Positions 12,587 to 20,841 of a stretch of 26,184 nucleotides of DNA are shown here, piece by piece; the stretch's first letter is position 1; the number at the start of each line of letters is the position of its first letter. Both the position numbers and the translations under genes were made by a program. Origin of the DNA: Clostridium sp. CAG:451 (lineage in GTDB: Bacteria > Bacillota_I > Bacilli_A > RF39 > UBA660); assembly GCA_000438295.1 (NCBI GenBank), contig FR901086.1:1-26184 (forward strand). Reading direction: 5' to 3'. The notes under the pieces are model-generated. The model made no database searches. It saw only the letters and a list, made by a program, of their open reading frames with translations, and was not told where the DNA came from.

Positions 12587-13426
12587 ATGAACTTATCTTT
12601 TGATTTGAATGATTATCTTTTAATCTGGAATTTACTTTTTCTACCATCTGTTACTAATGATGTCCAAAGATTAAAAGAAAAACTTTGGAAGAATTATCGT
12701 CATCTTTATAAAGACTTGTATAAAGAAGAAGCGAAGATTCTAAAAGACCCTAAGAACTATATACCTGATGATGATACTATCTTTGATATGGTTAAAGAAA
12801 CGGAAGCTTATAAAAGAATAAGAAAAGAAACAGAGGAATATCGCCTTTTTCTAATGCACTATTATAATGAGATAAAAAAAGAATTAGTTAGCTACTTTAA
12901 AGAATTAGTTCGCTTTGATATTAAAATATATCATGTCTTAGTTCTTAATCCGAGATTTAATTCAGTGGAGATGAAAACAGTAAAAAGTAGAAAAGTTAAT
13001 ACTATCTCATGGGGAATGATGAGAGACCAAGAAGATGGGGAAATGGCTGTTATTGATATCTTGAGTCATATCTTAAAAAAAGAATTAAAAGATTATGAAT
13101 CTGATTATAAAGAAATAGTAGAAGCGATAATAGAGCTTGCTATTGATAATGAATTATCTACTAGAATAAAAGGGAAGAGTTGTTATTTAAAAGGAGATAA
13201 CTCCTTAAAGTTCTTAAAAAAACAAATATATCCATACTTTCTAATGTATCTTGGAAGTAGTAGAGATGATATGCTTAACTATATGGTTAGAGATGGTATT
13301 GTCTTTGATGTAGATAAGTATAGTCTAAAAAGAAGTCTTGCTACTTATAACTTAAAAGAATTTATTACTTTTTGCATAGAAAATCAAAAATATATTTTGA
13401 AAATAGAAGAACTAGAAATTATTTAA
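12587..13426 (+). CDS. Conserved-looking cytoplasmic protein upstream of polC, unknown
   Basis: I cannot assign a family to this 279-residue soluble protein. It is rich in Lys, Tyr and Leu and seems largely helical; a segment around residues 55-115 (MVKETEAYKRIRKETEEYR) is likely coiled coil. There is no signal peptide, membrane helix or obvious catalytic motif. ATG 12587 follows GGGGGAA (12574-12580) at 7 bases, while TTG 12572 would overlap that site. It lies 27 bp after the ATPase and 16 bp before PolC, and has codon use like both, so it is probably cotranscribed with PolC. Co-occurrence with polC in other genomes would be the useful clue. Confidence 0.7.
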   Translation: MNLSFDLNDYLLIWNLLFLPSVTNDVQRLKEKLWKNYRHLYKDLYKEEAKILKDPKNYIPDDDTIFDMVKETEAYKRIRKETEEYRLFLMHYYNEIKKELVSYFKELVRFDIKIYHVLVLNPRFNSVEMKTVKSRKVNTISWGMMRDQEDGEMAVIDILSHILKKELKDYESDYKEIVEAIIELAIDNELSTRIKGKSCYLKGDNSLKFLKKQIYPYFLMYLGSSRDDMLNYMVRDGIVFDVDKYSLKRSLATYNLKEFITFCIENQKYILKIEELEII

Positions 13427-13442
13427 GTGGAGGAATAGAAGT

Positions 13443-16400
13443 ATGCAAAAAGAGATTAGTATTTTACTTGATAAAATGGGGATTGATTATACTAATTCTT
13501 CTTTTTTTGACTCTTTAAAGTTAGAAAGACTAGTAGTAGATAAAGAAAGTGGTAACTGGAACTTTTATCTTTTAAGTGATAAATTACCAGATATAGATAG
13601 TTATCTAGAGCTTGAAAAGAATAAAGATAAAATAGCATCAAATATTTATTATAATATAACTAATCTAGATAATAATGTATTACTTAGTTATTATAAACCA
13701 CTACTAGAACTTGCTAAAGAAGAAGGACTAATTAGTATAACAGAACCATATCTATCTAACTTGATATTAGATAAAGATAAGCTTTTATTAGTAGCAAGTA
13801 ATATAATAGAAGAGAAAAGATTAGTAAAGATAAAAGATATTATAAGTCCTTATTATCAAAGATTAGGATATAAAGAAGAAATAGAGATTGTAGTAAGAGA
13901 AAATGAATCTATTAAAGAAGAAATAGATAGGGAATTAAAAGAAATAAAAGTAGAACCTATTAAAGAGGAGAAAAAGGAAGAGAAGAAAGAGTTTAAAAAC
14001 TTTACCCCTGGTCCTCGTCCTAGAAGAAGTAAAAAAAGAGATGAAGGTTGTATTTTAGGACTTGATATTAAACAGATGCCTATTAAGATAAGTATGATTC
14101 AAGGAGAAGATAATAATGTCATTGTAGAAGGTAATGTTTTTGGGGTTGATTACTTTGAGTCTAGTAAGAGTGAGTTTAGAATAATTACTTTAAAAATAAC
14201 TGATTATACCGATAGTATTTTATGTAAAGTATTTTGTAATGAACAAGATGAGTATGAAAGACTTTGTAAAGAACTTAAAGTAGGAAGAGATTTATTAATA
14301 TCAGGTTATGTTAAAGAAGATAGTTTTGCTAAAGAATTAGTTTTAAATGCTCGTGATATTATGCCTATTACTAAACATAAAGAAGAAATTAAAGACTTAA
14401 GTGAGAGAAAAAGAGTAGAGTTACATGCTCATACTAAGATGAGTCAGATGGATGGTGTAGTAGATGAACTTGATCTTGTTAAACAAGCGATTAAATGGGG
14501 ACATAAAGGTATTGCTATAACTGACCATAATGGAGCTCAAGCTTTCCCTCATGTTTATAACTATGTAAGAGATTATAATAAAGGAAAAGAAGAAGATGAA
14601 AAGTTTAAAGCTATCTATGGAACAGAATTAGTAATGGTAGATGATAATGTAGATATTGTTGTTCGTCCTAATAATGATGTATTACTAGATGATACTTATG
14701 TTGTCTTTGACTTTGAAACAACTGGATTTAATGCTGGTGGTGCTGACTCTATCATTGAAATTGGTGCGGTTAAGATGAAAGATGGCATCATCATTGAAAA
14801 GTATGATGAGTTAATTAATCCAGGACGTCCTCTTCCTCAAAAAATAGTTGATGTTACTAATATTACGGATATGATGCTAGAAGGTAAAAGATGTGAAGAA
14901 GAGGCTGTTAAAGATTTTATTAACTGGTTTGGTGATTTACCAATGGTTGCTCATAATGCTAAGTTTGATGTATCTTTCTTAGAGATGGCTTATGAGAAAT
15001 ATAATCTAGGAGAGTTTAAAAATCCTGTTATTGATACCTTAGAACTATCACGTACCCTTGATAATAATTATGCAAGACATAGTTTGTCTGCCCTTGTTAA
15101 AAGATATAATGTACCTTGGGATGAAGAGGCACATCATAGAGGAGATTATGATGCGGAAGGAACGGCATTAGTCTTTTACAAAATGCTAGAGAAGTTAAAT
15201 AACCGTAATATTGAGACAATGGAACAGCTTGCTAATATGGTTGATCAAAGTGAAATGTATAAGTATGGTACCTTAAATCATATTAATATTTTAACGCTTA
15301 CTAAGAAGGGACTTAAAAATCTATTTAAGATAATTTCTTATGCTAATACAACCTATTTATATAAGACACCAAGAGTACCAAGAAGTATTGTTGAAAAGTA
15401 TCGTGAAGATTTATTAATTGGTAGTGGTTGTTATGAATCTGAAGTTTTTCGGCAAGCGAAAAGTAAAAGTGAAGAAGAATTATCTAATATTATAAGATTT
15501 TATGATTATGTAGAAGTACAACCTCCAGAGTGTTATAGACATTTAATTGATATGAATGATTTTGGTACAGAAGTAGAATTAATCGCTCATCTAGAAAAGA
15601 TTATTAGAACTACTATTGAGGCAGGTAAACTAATAGTAGCAACAGGTGATGTTCATCACTTAACAAGAGAAGATAAAATATATAGAGAGATAATTGTTAA
15701 TCAAAAAGTACCAGGTGGAGGACGTCATCCTTTAGCAAGAGGAGGAATAAAAGAAATACCATCTAATCACTTTAGAACGACTGATGAGATGCTTAATGAT
15801 TTCTCTTTCCTAGATGAAGAGACAAGAAACTTAATAGTAATTGATAACCCTAATAAAATACTTGGTATGGTAAATGAAATTGAAGTTATTATTGAAACAG
15901 GTGGTATTCCTTTCTCGCCTAAGATTGATAAGAGTGTAGAAACAGTTACTGACTTAGTCTTTACAAGAGCATCAGATTGGTATGGAGACCCCTTACCTTA
16001 TAATATAGAAGAACGTATTAGTAAAGAACTTTATGGGGATGGTATCTTTGAAGCGATAACTGATGAGATAGAACGAGACAATATTAAGGAAGAAGATAAG
16101 ACTAGGGAAACATTTAAAAGATTACATGATACCTTGTTAAAAGGCTTTGATAGTGTTAAAGAAAAGATTAGAGAAAACTTAAAAATTAAGAATCCTGAGA
16201 TGAGTAGTGATGAGATAGAAAAAACACTACCTAAGAAATTAGGAGGGGTTATCGGTGGAGGATTCGATGTTATCTACTTAATCGCTCAAAAACTAGTTAA
16301 ACACTCTAATGATGATGGCTATATTGTTGGATCTCGTGGTTCTGTTGGGTCAAGTTTCGTAGCTACTATGATGGGAATTACTGAAGTTAATGCTCTTCCT

Positions 16401-18044
16401 GCTCACTACTTATGTCGTAATAAAGATTGTAAGTATTCAGAGTTTATGGATGAAGCTGGTGAACCTTACGGAAAAGAGTACTCATCAGGTTATGACCTAC
16501 CAGATAAAACTTGCCCTAAATGTGGGGGAAAACTATCTAAAGAAGGACAAGACATGCCTTTTGCAACCTTCTTAGGATTTAATGCTGATAAAGTACCAGA
16601 TATTGATTTAAACTTTTCTGGTGAATATCAGTGGAAGGCTCATGAATATACAAAGGTATTATTTGGAGTTGATAATGTATATCGTGCTGGTACTATTGGA
16701 ACAGTAGCTGAGAAAACTGCTTTTGGTTATGTTAAAGGTTATTTAGAAGAACATGGTATTGAAGGAAAAAGAAACGTAGAAATAGAGCGACTTGCTATTG
16801 GGTGTACTGGTGTTAAAAGAACAACTGGTCAGCATCCTGGAGGAATTGTTGTTATTCCTGGTTATATGGATGTTTATGATTTTACACCATTCCAGTATCC
16901 CGCTGATGATAACACATCTCTTTGGCGAACTACTCACTTTGATTACCATGCCATTGACCAAGATGTCTTAAAACTAGATATTCTCGGTCACGATGATCCA
17001 ACTGTTCTTAGAATGCTTCAAGATTTATCGGGTCTTGATATAACAACTTTACCAATGGATGATAAAAGAATATTTTCCCTTCTTTCTAGTACTAAAGAAC
17101 TAGGTGTTACAGAAGAAGATATACTTTGTCCAACGGGAACTCTAGGTCTTCCTGAACTAGGAACTAACTTTGTTATTCAAATGTTAGTAGAAACTAAACC
17201 AAGTACCTTTGGGGAACTTGTTAAAATCTCTGGTTTATCACATGGTACTGACGTTTGGGCAGGAAATGCTAGTGAGTTAATTAAGAATAATGTAGTACCA
17301 TTTAAAGAGGTTATCGGATGTCGTGATGATATCATGGTTAACTTAATGAACTGGGGAATGGAACCTAAACTTGCCTTTAAGATAATGGAGTTTGTTCGTA
17401 AAGGTAAAGCTTCAAAAGACCCAGAGACTTGGCAAGAATATGCTACTAAGATGAAAAATGCAAAGATTCCCGATTGGTATATTGAATCATGTCATAAGAT
17501 AAAATACATGTTCCCGAAAGCTCATGCTTGTGCTTATGTAATGAGTGCTATTAGAATTGCTTGGTTTAAACTTTATCATCCTTTATGGTATTATGCTGCA
17601 TACTTCTCAATTAGAGAAGATGACTTTGATATAGAAGCAATGATTAAAGGATATAATTCTATAAGAGCAAGGTATGAAGATTTACTAGCTAAAGGATATG
17701 AAGCTACTAATAAAGAGACTAATATTATTGGAAGTTTACATGTTGCTATGGAAGCTACCGCTAGAGGTATTAAGTTTGCACCTATCTCAATTGAGAAAAG
17801 TGATGCTAATCGTTTTGTACTTGATGATGAACATGAAAATACCTTAATACCACCATTTTCTACGATTGATGGACTAGGAGCAGCTGTTGCAACTACTATC
17901 GTTGAAGAAAGACAAAAACAACCATTCTTAAGTAAGGAAGACTTACAAAGAAGAGGAAAGGTTTCTAAAACTTTAATCGATAAGATGGTTAGTATGGGAA
18001 TAATTGATCAGCTACCAGACTCTAATCAATTAAGTTTATTTTAG
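13443..18044 (+). CDS. polC: DNA polymerase III alpha subunit, PolC type
   Basis: This 1533-residue replicative polymerase of low-GC Gram-positives has built-in 3'-5' proofreading. Order: N-terminal domain (1-165), a lysine- and glutamate-rich linker (165-200), OB fold (about 215-315), PHP domain from about 323 (VELHAHTKMSQMDG), and DEDD exonuclease inserted in PHP (about 417-585, YVVFDFETTG, HNAKFDVSF). The second PHP half and the polymerase core follow. A zinc finger has CRNKDC and CPKCGG (about 990-1025). Catalytic aspartates lie in VPDIDLNFSGEYQ (about 1052) and LKLDILGHDDP (about 1177). The C-terminus ends NQLSLF, the beta-clamp binding motif. It is about 100 residues longer than the Bacillus subtilis protein. 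GGAGGAA precedes ATG 13443. Housekeeping gene, intact. Confidence 0.98.
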   Translation: MQKEISILLDKMGIDYTNSSFFDSLKLERLVVDKESGNWNFYLLSDKLPDIDSYLELEKNKDKIASNIYYNITNLDNNVLLSYYKPLLELAKEEGLISITEPYLSNLILDKDKLLLVASNIIEEKRLVKIKDIISPYYQRLGYKEEIEIVVRENESIKEEIDRELKEIKVEPIKEEKKEEKKEFKNFTPGPRPRRSKKRDEGCILGLDIKQMPIKISMIQGEDNNVIVEGNVFGVDYFESSKSEFRIITLKITDYTDSILCKVFCNEQDEYERLCKELKVGRDLLISGYVKEDSFAKELVLNARDIMPITKHKEEIKDLSERKRVELHAHTKMSQMDGVVDELDLVKQAIKWGHKGIAITDHNGAQAFPHVYNYVRDYNKGKEEDEKFKAIYGTELVMVDDNVDIVVRPNNDVLLDDTYVVFDFETTGFNAGGADSIIEIGAVKMKDGIIIEKYDELINPGRPLPQKIVDVTNITDMMLEGKRCEEEAVKDFINWFGDLPMVAHNAKFDVSFLEMAYEKYNLGEFKNPVIDTLELSRTLDNNYARHSLSALVKRYNVPWDEEAHHRGDYDAEGTALVFYKMLEKLNNRNIETMEQLANMVDQSEMYKYGTLNHINILTLTKKGLKNLFKIISYANTTYLYKTPRVPRSIVEKYREDLLIGSGCYESEVFRQAKSKSEEELSNIIRFYDYVEVQPPECYRHLIDMNDFGTEVELIAHLEKIIRTTIEAGKLIVATGDVHHLTREDKIYREIIVNQKVPGGGRHPLARGGIKEIPSNHFRTTDEMLNDFSFLDEETRNLIVIDNPNKILGMVNEIEVIIETGGIPFSPKIDKSVETVTDLVFTRASDWYGDPLPYNIEERISKELYGDGIFEAITDEIERDNIKEEDKTRETFKRLHDTLLKGFDSVKEKIRENLKIKNPEMSSDEIEKTLPKKLGGVIGGGFDVIYLIAQKLVKHSNDDGYIVGSRGSVGSSFVATMMGITEVNALPAHYLCRNKDCKYSEFMDEAGEPYGKEYSSGYDLPDKTCPKCGGKLSKEGQDMPFATFLGFNADKVPDIDLNFSGEYQWKAHEYTKVLFGVDNVYRAGTIGTVAEKTAFGYVKGYLEEHGIEGKRNVEIERLAIGCTGVKRTTGQHPGGIVVIPGYMDVYDFTPFQYPADDNTSLWRTTHFDYHAIDQDVLKLDILGHDDPTVLRMLQDLSGLDITTLPMDDKRIFSLLSSTKELGVTEEDILCPTGTLGLPELGTNFVIQMLVETKPSTFGELVKISGLSHGTDVWAGNASELIKNNVVPFKEVIGCRDDIMVNLMNWGMEPKLAFKIMEFVRKGKASKDPETWQEYATKMKNAKIPDWYIESCHKIKYMFPKAHACAYVMSAIRIAWFKLYHPLWYYAAYFSIREDDFDIEAMIKGYNSIRARYEDLLAKGYEATNKETNIIGSLHVAMEATARGIKFAPISIEKSDANRFVLDDEHENTLIPPFSTIDGLGAAVATTIVEERQKQPFLSKEDLQRRGKVSKTLIDKMVSMGIIDQLPDSNQLSLF

Positions 18045-18052
18045 GAGAAATT

Positions 18053-18952
18053 ATGGAAAAAGATACATTAAATAAAATATTATTAGCTATAATGGATGTT
18101 TATAATGAAGATATTACTAATGATAAAAAGCATGAAGTATTAAGTAAGTTATGGACCGATTATTACAAACTGAGTGAAAAGTATAATATCAAGTTAGACT
18201 TTGCCTATCAACTATATTTAATCGGTGAAAGTGAAAGTTATATAATTAAAGAAGAACCTAAAAGATTCATAATAGATGAAAATAGGTTAGATGATGCTAT
18301 TGATAGTTTAAAGAAAGGTAATGACTTAACTAATGAAGAGATAGAGATACTTTTACAAGCCAGTGTAATGAATGCAAGACGTGGCTTTGAAACACTTGGT
18401 ATTGATACTAAGAATAACTCTTTAAATGGTTTTTGTGAGTTAGGACAGGCTCTTTCTTTAATGCCACTTGAAAATATTGGCTTAGAAGTAACTAAGAATA
18501 GTGCTACTGGAAGTTTTGATTATCCGTTTAATCATGCTTTTGGAACAGTTACTTTCCCATATAATGGTGCTACTAAAACTTATTTAATAGATACTACTTA
18601 TCGTCAATTCTTTACTACTAATAGATGTAACGAAGGAAGATATTATCAAGAAGAAGAAAATACTGGACTTAAAGTAGCACCAGATTCTGGTTATTTTGTA
18701 GAAGATAAGGATTTTGCTAGAAGCTTGATGCGTAATGGCTATATAGAATTAACCGAAGAGACAGCTACTAAATATGGAGAAGCTTTTAACAAGGCTAGTA
18801 TTCCTTTAAAAGATATTGATAAGATTAATGATAGTAATATTAATTATTATCAAAGAATATTAAATGATAGAGAAGATTATAAAATAAGTAGTGGTGAACT
18901 TGACGGATTAAATGTAGTATTTAATGATAAAACAAATGTAAACAAAATATAA
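18053..18952 (+). CDS. Probable papain/transglutaminase-fold protein, Cys-His-Asp triad
   Basis: This 299-residue protein has no signal peptide or membrane helix. The N-terminal 100 residues are helical and acidic. The central part carries Cys128 (LNGFCELGQ), His161 (FNHAFGTVTF) and Asp180 (YLIDTTYRQFF) in the order and spacing of papain-like or transglutaminase-like enzymes, in which these three form the active site. The box LIDTTYRQF resembles the ID(P/T)TYxQF seen in several such cysteine-peptidase-fold families. The substrate is unknown. AGGAG (18044-18048) precedes ATG 18053, 8 bp after polC, so it is cotranscribed with the polymerase. It could be a cytoplasmic protease or an amide-modifying enzyme. 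Family assignment is inferred from motif order only. Confidence 0.65.
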   Translation: MEKDTLNKILLAIMDVYNEDITNDKKHEVLSKLWTDYYKLSEKYNIKLDFAYQLYLIGESESYIIKEEPKRFIIDENRLDDAIDSLKKGNDLTNEEIEILLQASVMNARRGFETLGIDTKNNSLNGFCELGQALSLMPLENIGLEVTKNSATGSFDYPFNHAFGTVTFPYNGATKTYLIDTTYRQFFTTNRCNEGRYYQEEENTGLKVAPDSGYFVEDKDFARSLMRNGYIELTEETATKYGEAFNKASIPLKDIDKINDSNINYYQRILNDREDYKISSGELDGLNVVFNDKTNVNKI

Positions 18953-18965
18953 TAAGAGGTATAAA

Positions 18966-19154
18966 TTGTATGATTTGATAAAAGACAAGGGAATAAGTGT
19001 ACTAATTATTTTAGTTTTGGTTAGTTTAATAAAGCTATATTTGATATGTAGTATTCCATCTACTATAAACATAATGACTAAGGATGCAATTACTAAGGGT
19101 TGGTTAGAAGATAAATATAAATTAGGTGGTAAAGAAACTTCAACTATTGCCTAG
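18966..19154 (+). CDS. Short single-helix membrane protein, unknown
   Basis: This 62-residue frame starts with TTG 18966, five bases after AAGAGGT (18954-18960). The only nearby ATG (18970) is out of frame and closes at once. One hydrophobic helix (residues 10-30, VLIILVLVSLIKLYLI) is followed by a polar tail ending KETSTIA. It lies 13 bp after the cysteine-peptidase-fold gene. A TTG start and no recognised family keep the call modest. Confidence 0.5.
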   Translation: MYDLIKDKGISVLIILVLVSLIKLYLICSIPSTINIMTKDAITKGWLEDKYKLGGKETSTIA

Positions 19155-19166
19155 ATTATAATTATA

Positions 19167-19195
19167 TTGACTTATTCCCCTTTTAATGTTAAAAT
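19167..19195 (+). promoter_or_regulatory. Promoter of the GGDEF gene
   Basis: TTGACT (19167-19172), a 17-bp spacer and TAAAAT (19190-19195) match the consensus at ten of twelve bases and lie 25 bp ahead of the start. Confidence 0.7.
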
Positions 19196-19220
19196 AAGCA
19201 GCAATAAGAAGGGGATAGTT

Positions 19221-20042
19221 ATGGGTGATATTGATTTTTTAACTGGTCTTAATAATATGGCTATATGTGAACAGTATGATTTAGATTACTTTGATAAAGT
19301 TTTATCTATGATAAAAGAATATTATCAGGCAAGTGATGTTATGCTTGTTAGTACTTTTTCTGATAGAATGAGTGACGAGATGTTTGGTAGTGAGAAAATA
19401 ATTAAAGCTGATGATTGTGTTATTAATATATCAGAAGATGTATCTAAAAAACTATTAATTAGAAATAATAGTAAAAATATAGAATATAGTGAATTATTAT
19501 CTTCTATACTTAATAATATGTTTAAGAATAAAGAACTTATAGAACGATTAAAAAATGAAAAGTACACTGATAGCTTACTAAAAACTAAAAATAGATATGC
19601 TTATGATGAGTTAGTAGAAAAGAAATGTACTTATAATAATTTAGGCGTTGCTTTTGTAGATGCTAATGGTCTTGGAATAGTAAATAATATGTATGGTTAT
19701 CAAAAAGGTGACGAACTACTTAAAACGGTTACTAAATCATTAACTGATAATTTTAGAACTACTGATGTTTATAGAATCGGTGGAGATGAATTTGTAGTGA
19801 TTTGTCAAAATGTAGATAAGAGTTTATTTTTAGATAAGATTGCTAATAGTCAGGTATATTTAGATACTACAGAGTATAGTGCATCTTATGGAATTGTTTA
19901 TTGTACTACTACTAATAATTTGAAAGAAGTGGTAGAAGATGCTAGTATAAAGATGAAAAAAAATAAAGAAAAACATAGAGAAGAACATCCTGAAGAGTAT
20001 CTTGATAAGTATAAAGTTAAATATAAAGGTGTAAACGTGTAA
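19221..20042 (+). CDS. GGDEF-domain protein, probable diguanylate cyclase
   Basis: This 273-residue soluble protein is likely to make cyclic di-GMP from two GTP. The N-terminal 115 residues have no clear family and may be a sensor. The GGDEF domain (about 118-255) has DANGLGIVNN with the first metal Asp, a GYQKGDELL helix in place of GHxxGD, and an intact signature RIGGDEF (GGDEF at 187-191). No membrane helix and no EAL or PilZ partner is visible nearby. I chose ATG 19221 with AAGAAGGGG (19206-19214); a longer frame from 19167 would begin inside the promoter -35. The tail ends in a basic stretch (KEKHREEHPE). Catalysis is plausible because the signature is complete, but activity is not shown by sequence. 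Confidence 0.85.
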   Translation: MGDIDFLTGLNNMAICEQYDLDYFDKVLSMIKEYYQASDVMLVSTFSDRMSDEMFGSEKIIKADDCVINISEDVSKKLLIRNNSKNIEYSELLSSILNNMFKNKELIERLKNEKYTDSLLKTKNRYAYDELVEKKCTYNNLGVAFVDANGLGIVNNMYGYQKGDELLKTVTKSLTDNFRTTDVYRIGGDEFVVICQNVDKSLFLDKIANSQVYLDTTEYSASYGIVYCTTTNNLKEVVEDASIKMKKNKEKHREEHPEEYLDKYKVKYKGVNV

Positions 20043-20073
20043 AAAGTCTTAATAATTTAAGATTTTTTTTTTT
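20043..20073 (+). terminator. Terminator of the GGDEF gene
   Basis: AAAGTCTTAA (20043-20052) pairs with TTAAGATTTT (20057-20066), 10 bp with one G-U pair and a 4-base loop, followed by a run of about ten T. Confidence 0.8.
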
Positions 20074-20078
20074 CTTTA

Positions 20079-20087
20079 TGTTATAAT
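20079..20087 (+). promoter_or_regulatory. Extended -10 promoter of the hydrolase-murF-ddl operon
   Basis: TGTTATAAT (20079-20087) is a perfect extended -10. No good -35 is visible because the terminator T-run occupies that place. It stands 19 bp ahead of the hydrolase start. Confidence 0.6.
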
Positions 20088-20105
20088 TGTGAATAAGGAG
20101 GGCAT

Positions 20106-20837
20106 ATGACAAAAAAAGTAAATCTTACGGATATTAATTACATACAATATGGTAATGACAAAGGAAAAGATATTGTTTTACTTCATGGTTGGGGACAAAA
20201 TATCGAAATGATGAAACCACTTGGTGATTTACTTGCAGATAATTATCATATAACTATTATTGACTTACCAGGCTTTGGTAAAAGTAAGGAACCAGATACT
20301 ATTCTAGATGTAGGTGATTATACTGAAATAGTTCATGATTTATTAGAAAGTTTAAAAGTAGTAAAACCAACACTAATTGGTCATTCCTTTGGGGGGAGAA
20401 TTTCTATTCGTTATGGAGCCAGCTATGATGTTGAAAAACTAGTATTATGTGGAGCACCTTGTGTTAAGACGAAAAAGGAATTAACTCTTAAAGAAAAAAT
20501 GTTAAAAAGTGTTAAAAAATTACCAGGTATGGAAAAACTAGCAGATATTGCTAAAAATTATATAGGTTCTACTGACTATAAAAATGCAAGTCCAATGATG
20601 AGAGATATTTTAGTTAAAGTAGTAGGAGAAGACTTATCAGAATATGCTAAGAAAATAAAAGTACCAGTCATTTTGATATGGGGTGAATATGATGAAGCTG
20701 TACCTTTAGAAGAAGGAAGAATGTTAGAAAAATTACTTTCTGATGGAGCGATGATTGTTTTACCAGGAACTCACTATGCCTATTTAGAAAACCTTTATCA
20801 AGTAGGGGCTATTATTAATAAATTTATGGAGGAGTAA
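20106..20837 (+). CDS. Alpha/beta hydrolase
   Basis: This 243-residue cytoplasmic enzyme of the alpha/beta-hydrolase fold has LLHGWGQN (oxyanion region, 25-32), nucleophile Ser94 in GHSFGG, Asp196 in WGEYDEAVP and His223 in GTHYAYLE, a full catalytic triad. The short lid (about 120-165) does not reveal the substrate. It could be an esterase, lipase or C-C hydrolase. AAGGAGGG precedes ATG 20106. MurF starts 4 bp after its stop, so it is in one operon with two peptidoglycan-precursor genes. A role in envelope or precursor metabolism is possible but only by context. Confidence 0.88.
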   Translation: MTKKVNLTDINYIQYGNDKGKDIVLLHGWGQNIEMMKPLGDLLADNYHITIIDLPGFGKSKEPDTILDVGDYTEIVHDLLESLKVVKPTLIGHSFGGRISIRYGASYDVEKLVLCGAPCVKTKKELTLKEKMLKSVKKLPGMEKLADIAKNYIGSTDYKNASPMMRDILVKVVGEDLSEYAKKIKVPVILIWGEYDEAVPLEEGRMLEKLLSDGAMIVLPGTHYAYLENLYQVGAIINKFMEE

Positions 20838-20841
20838 AAAG

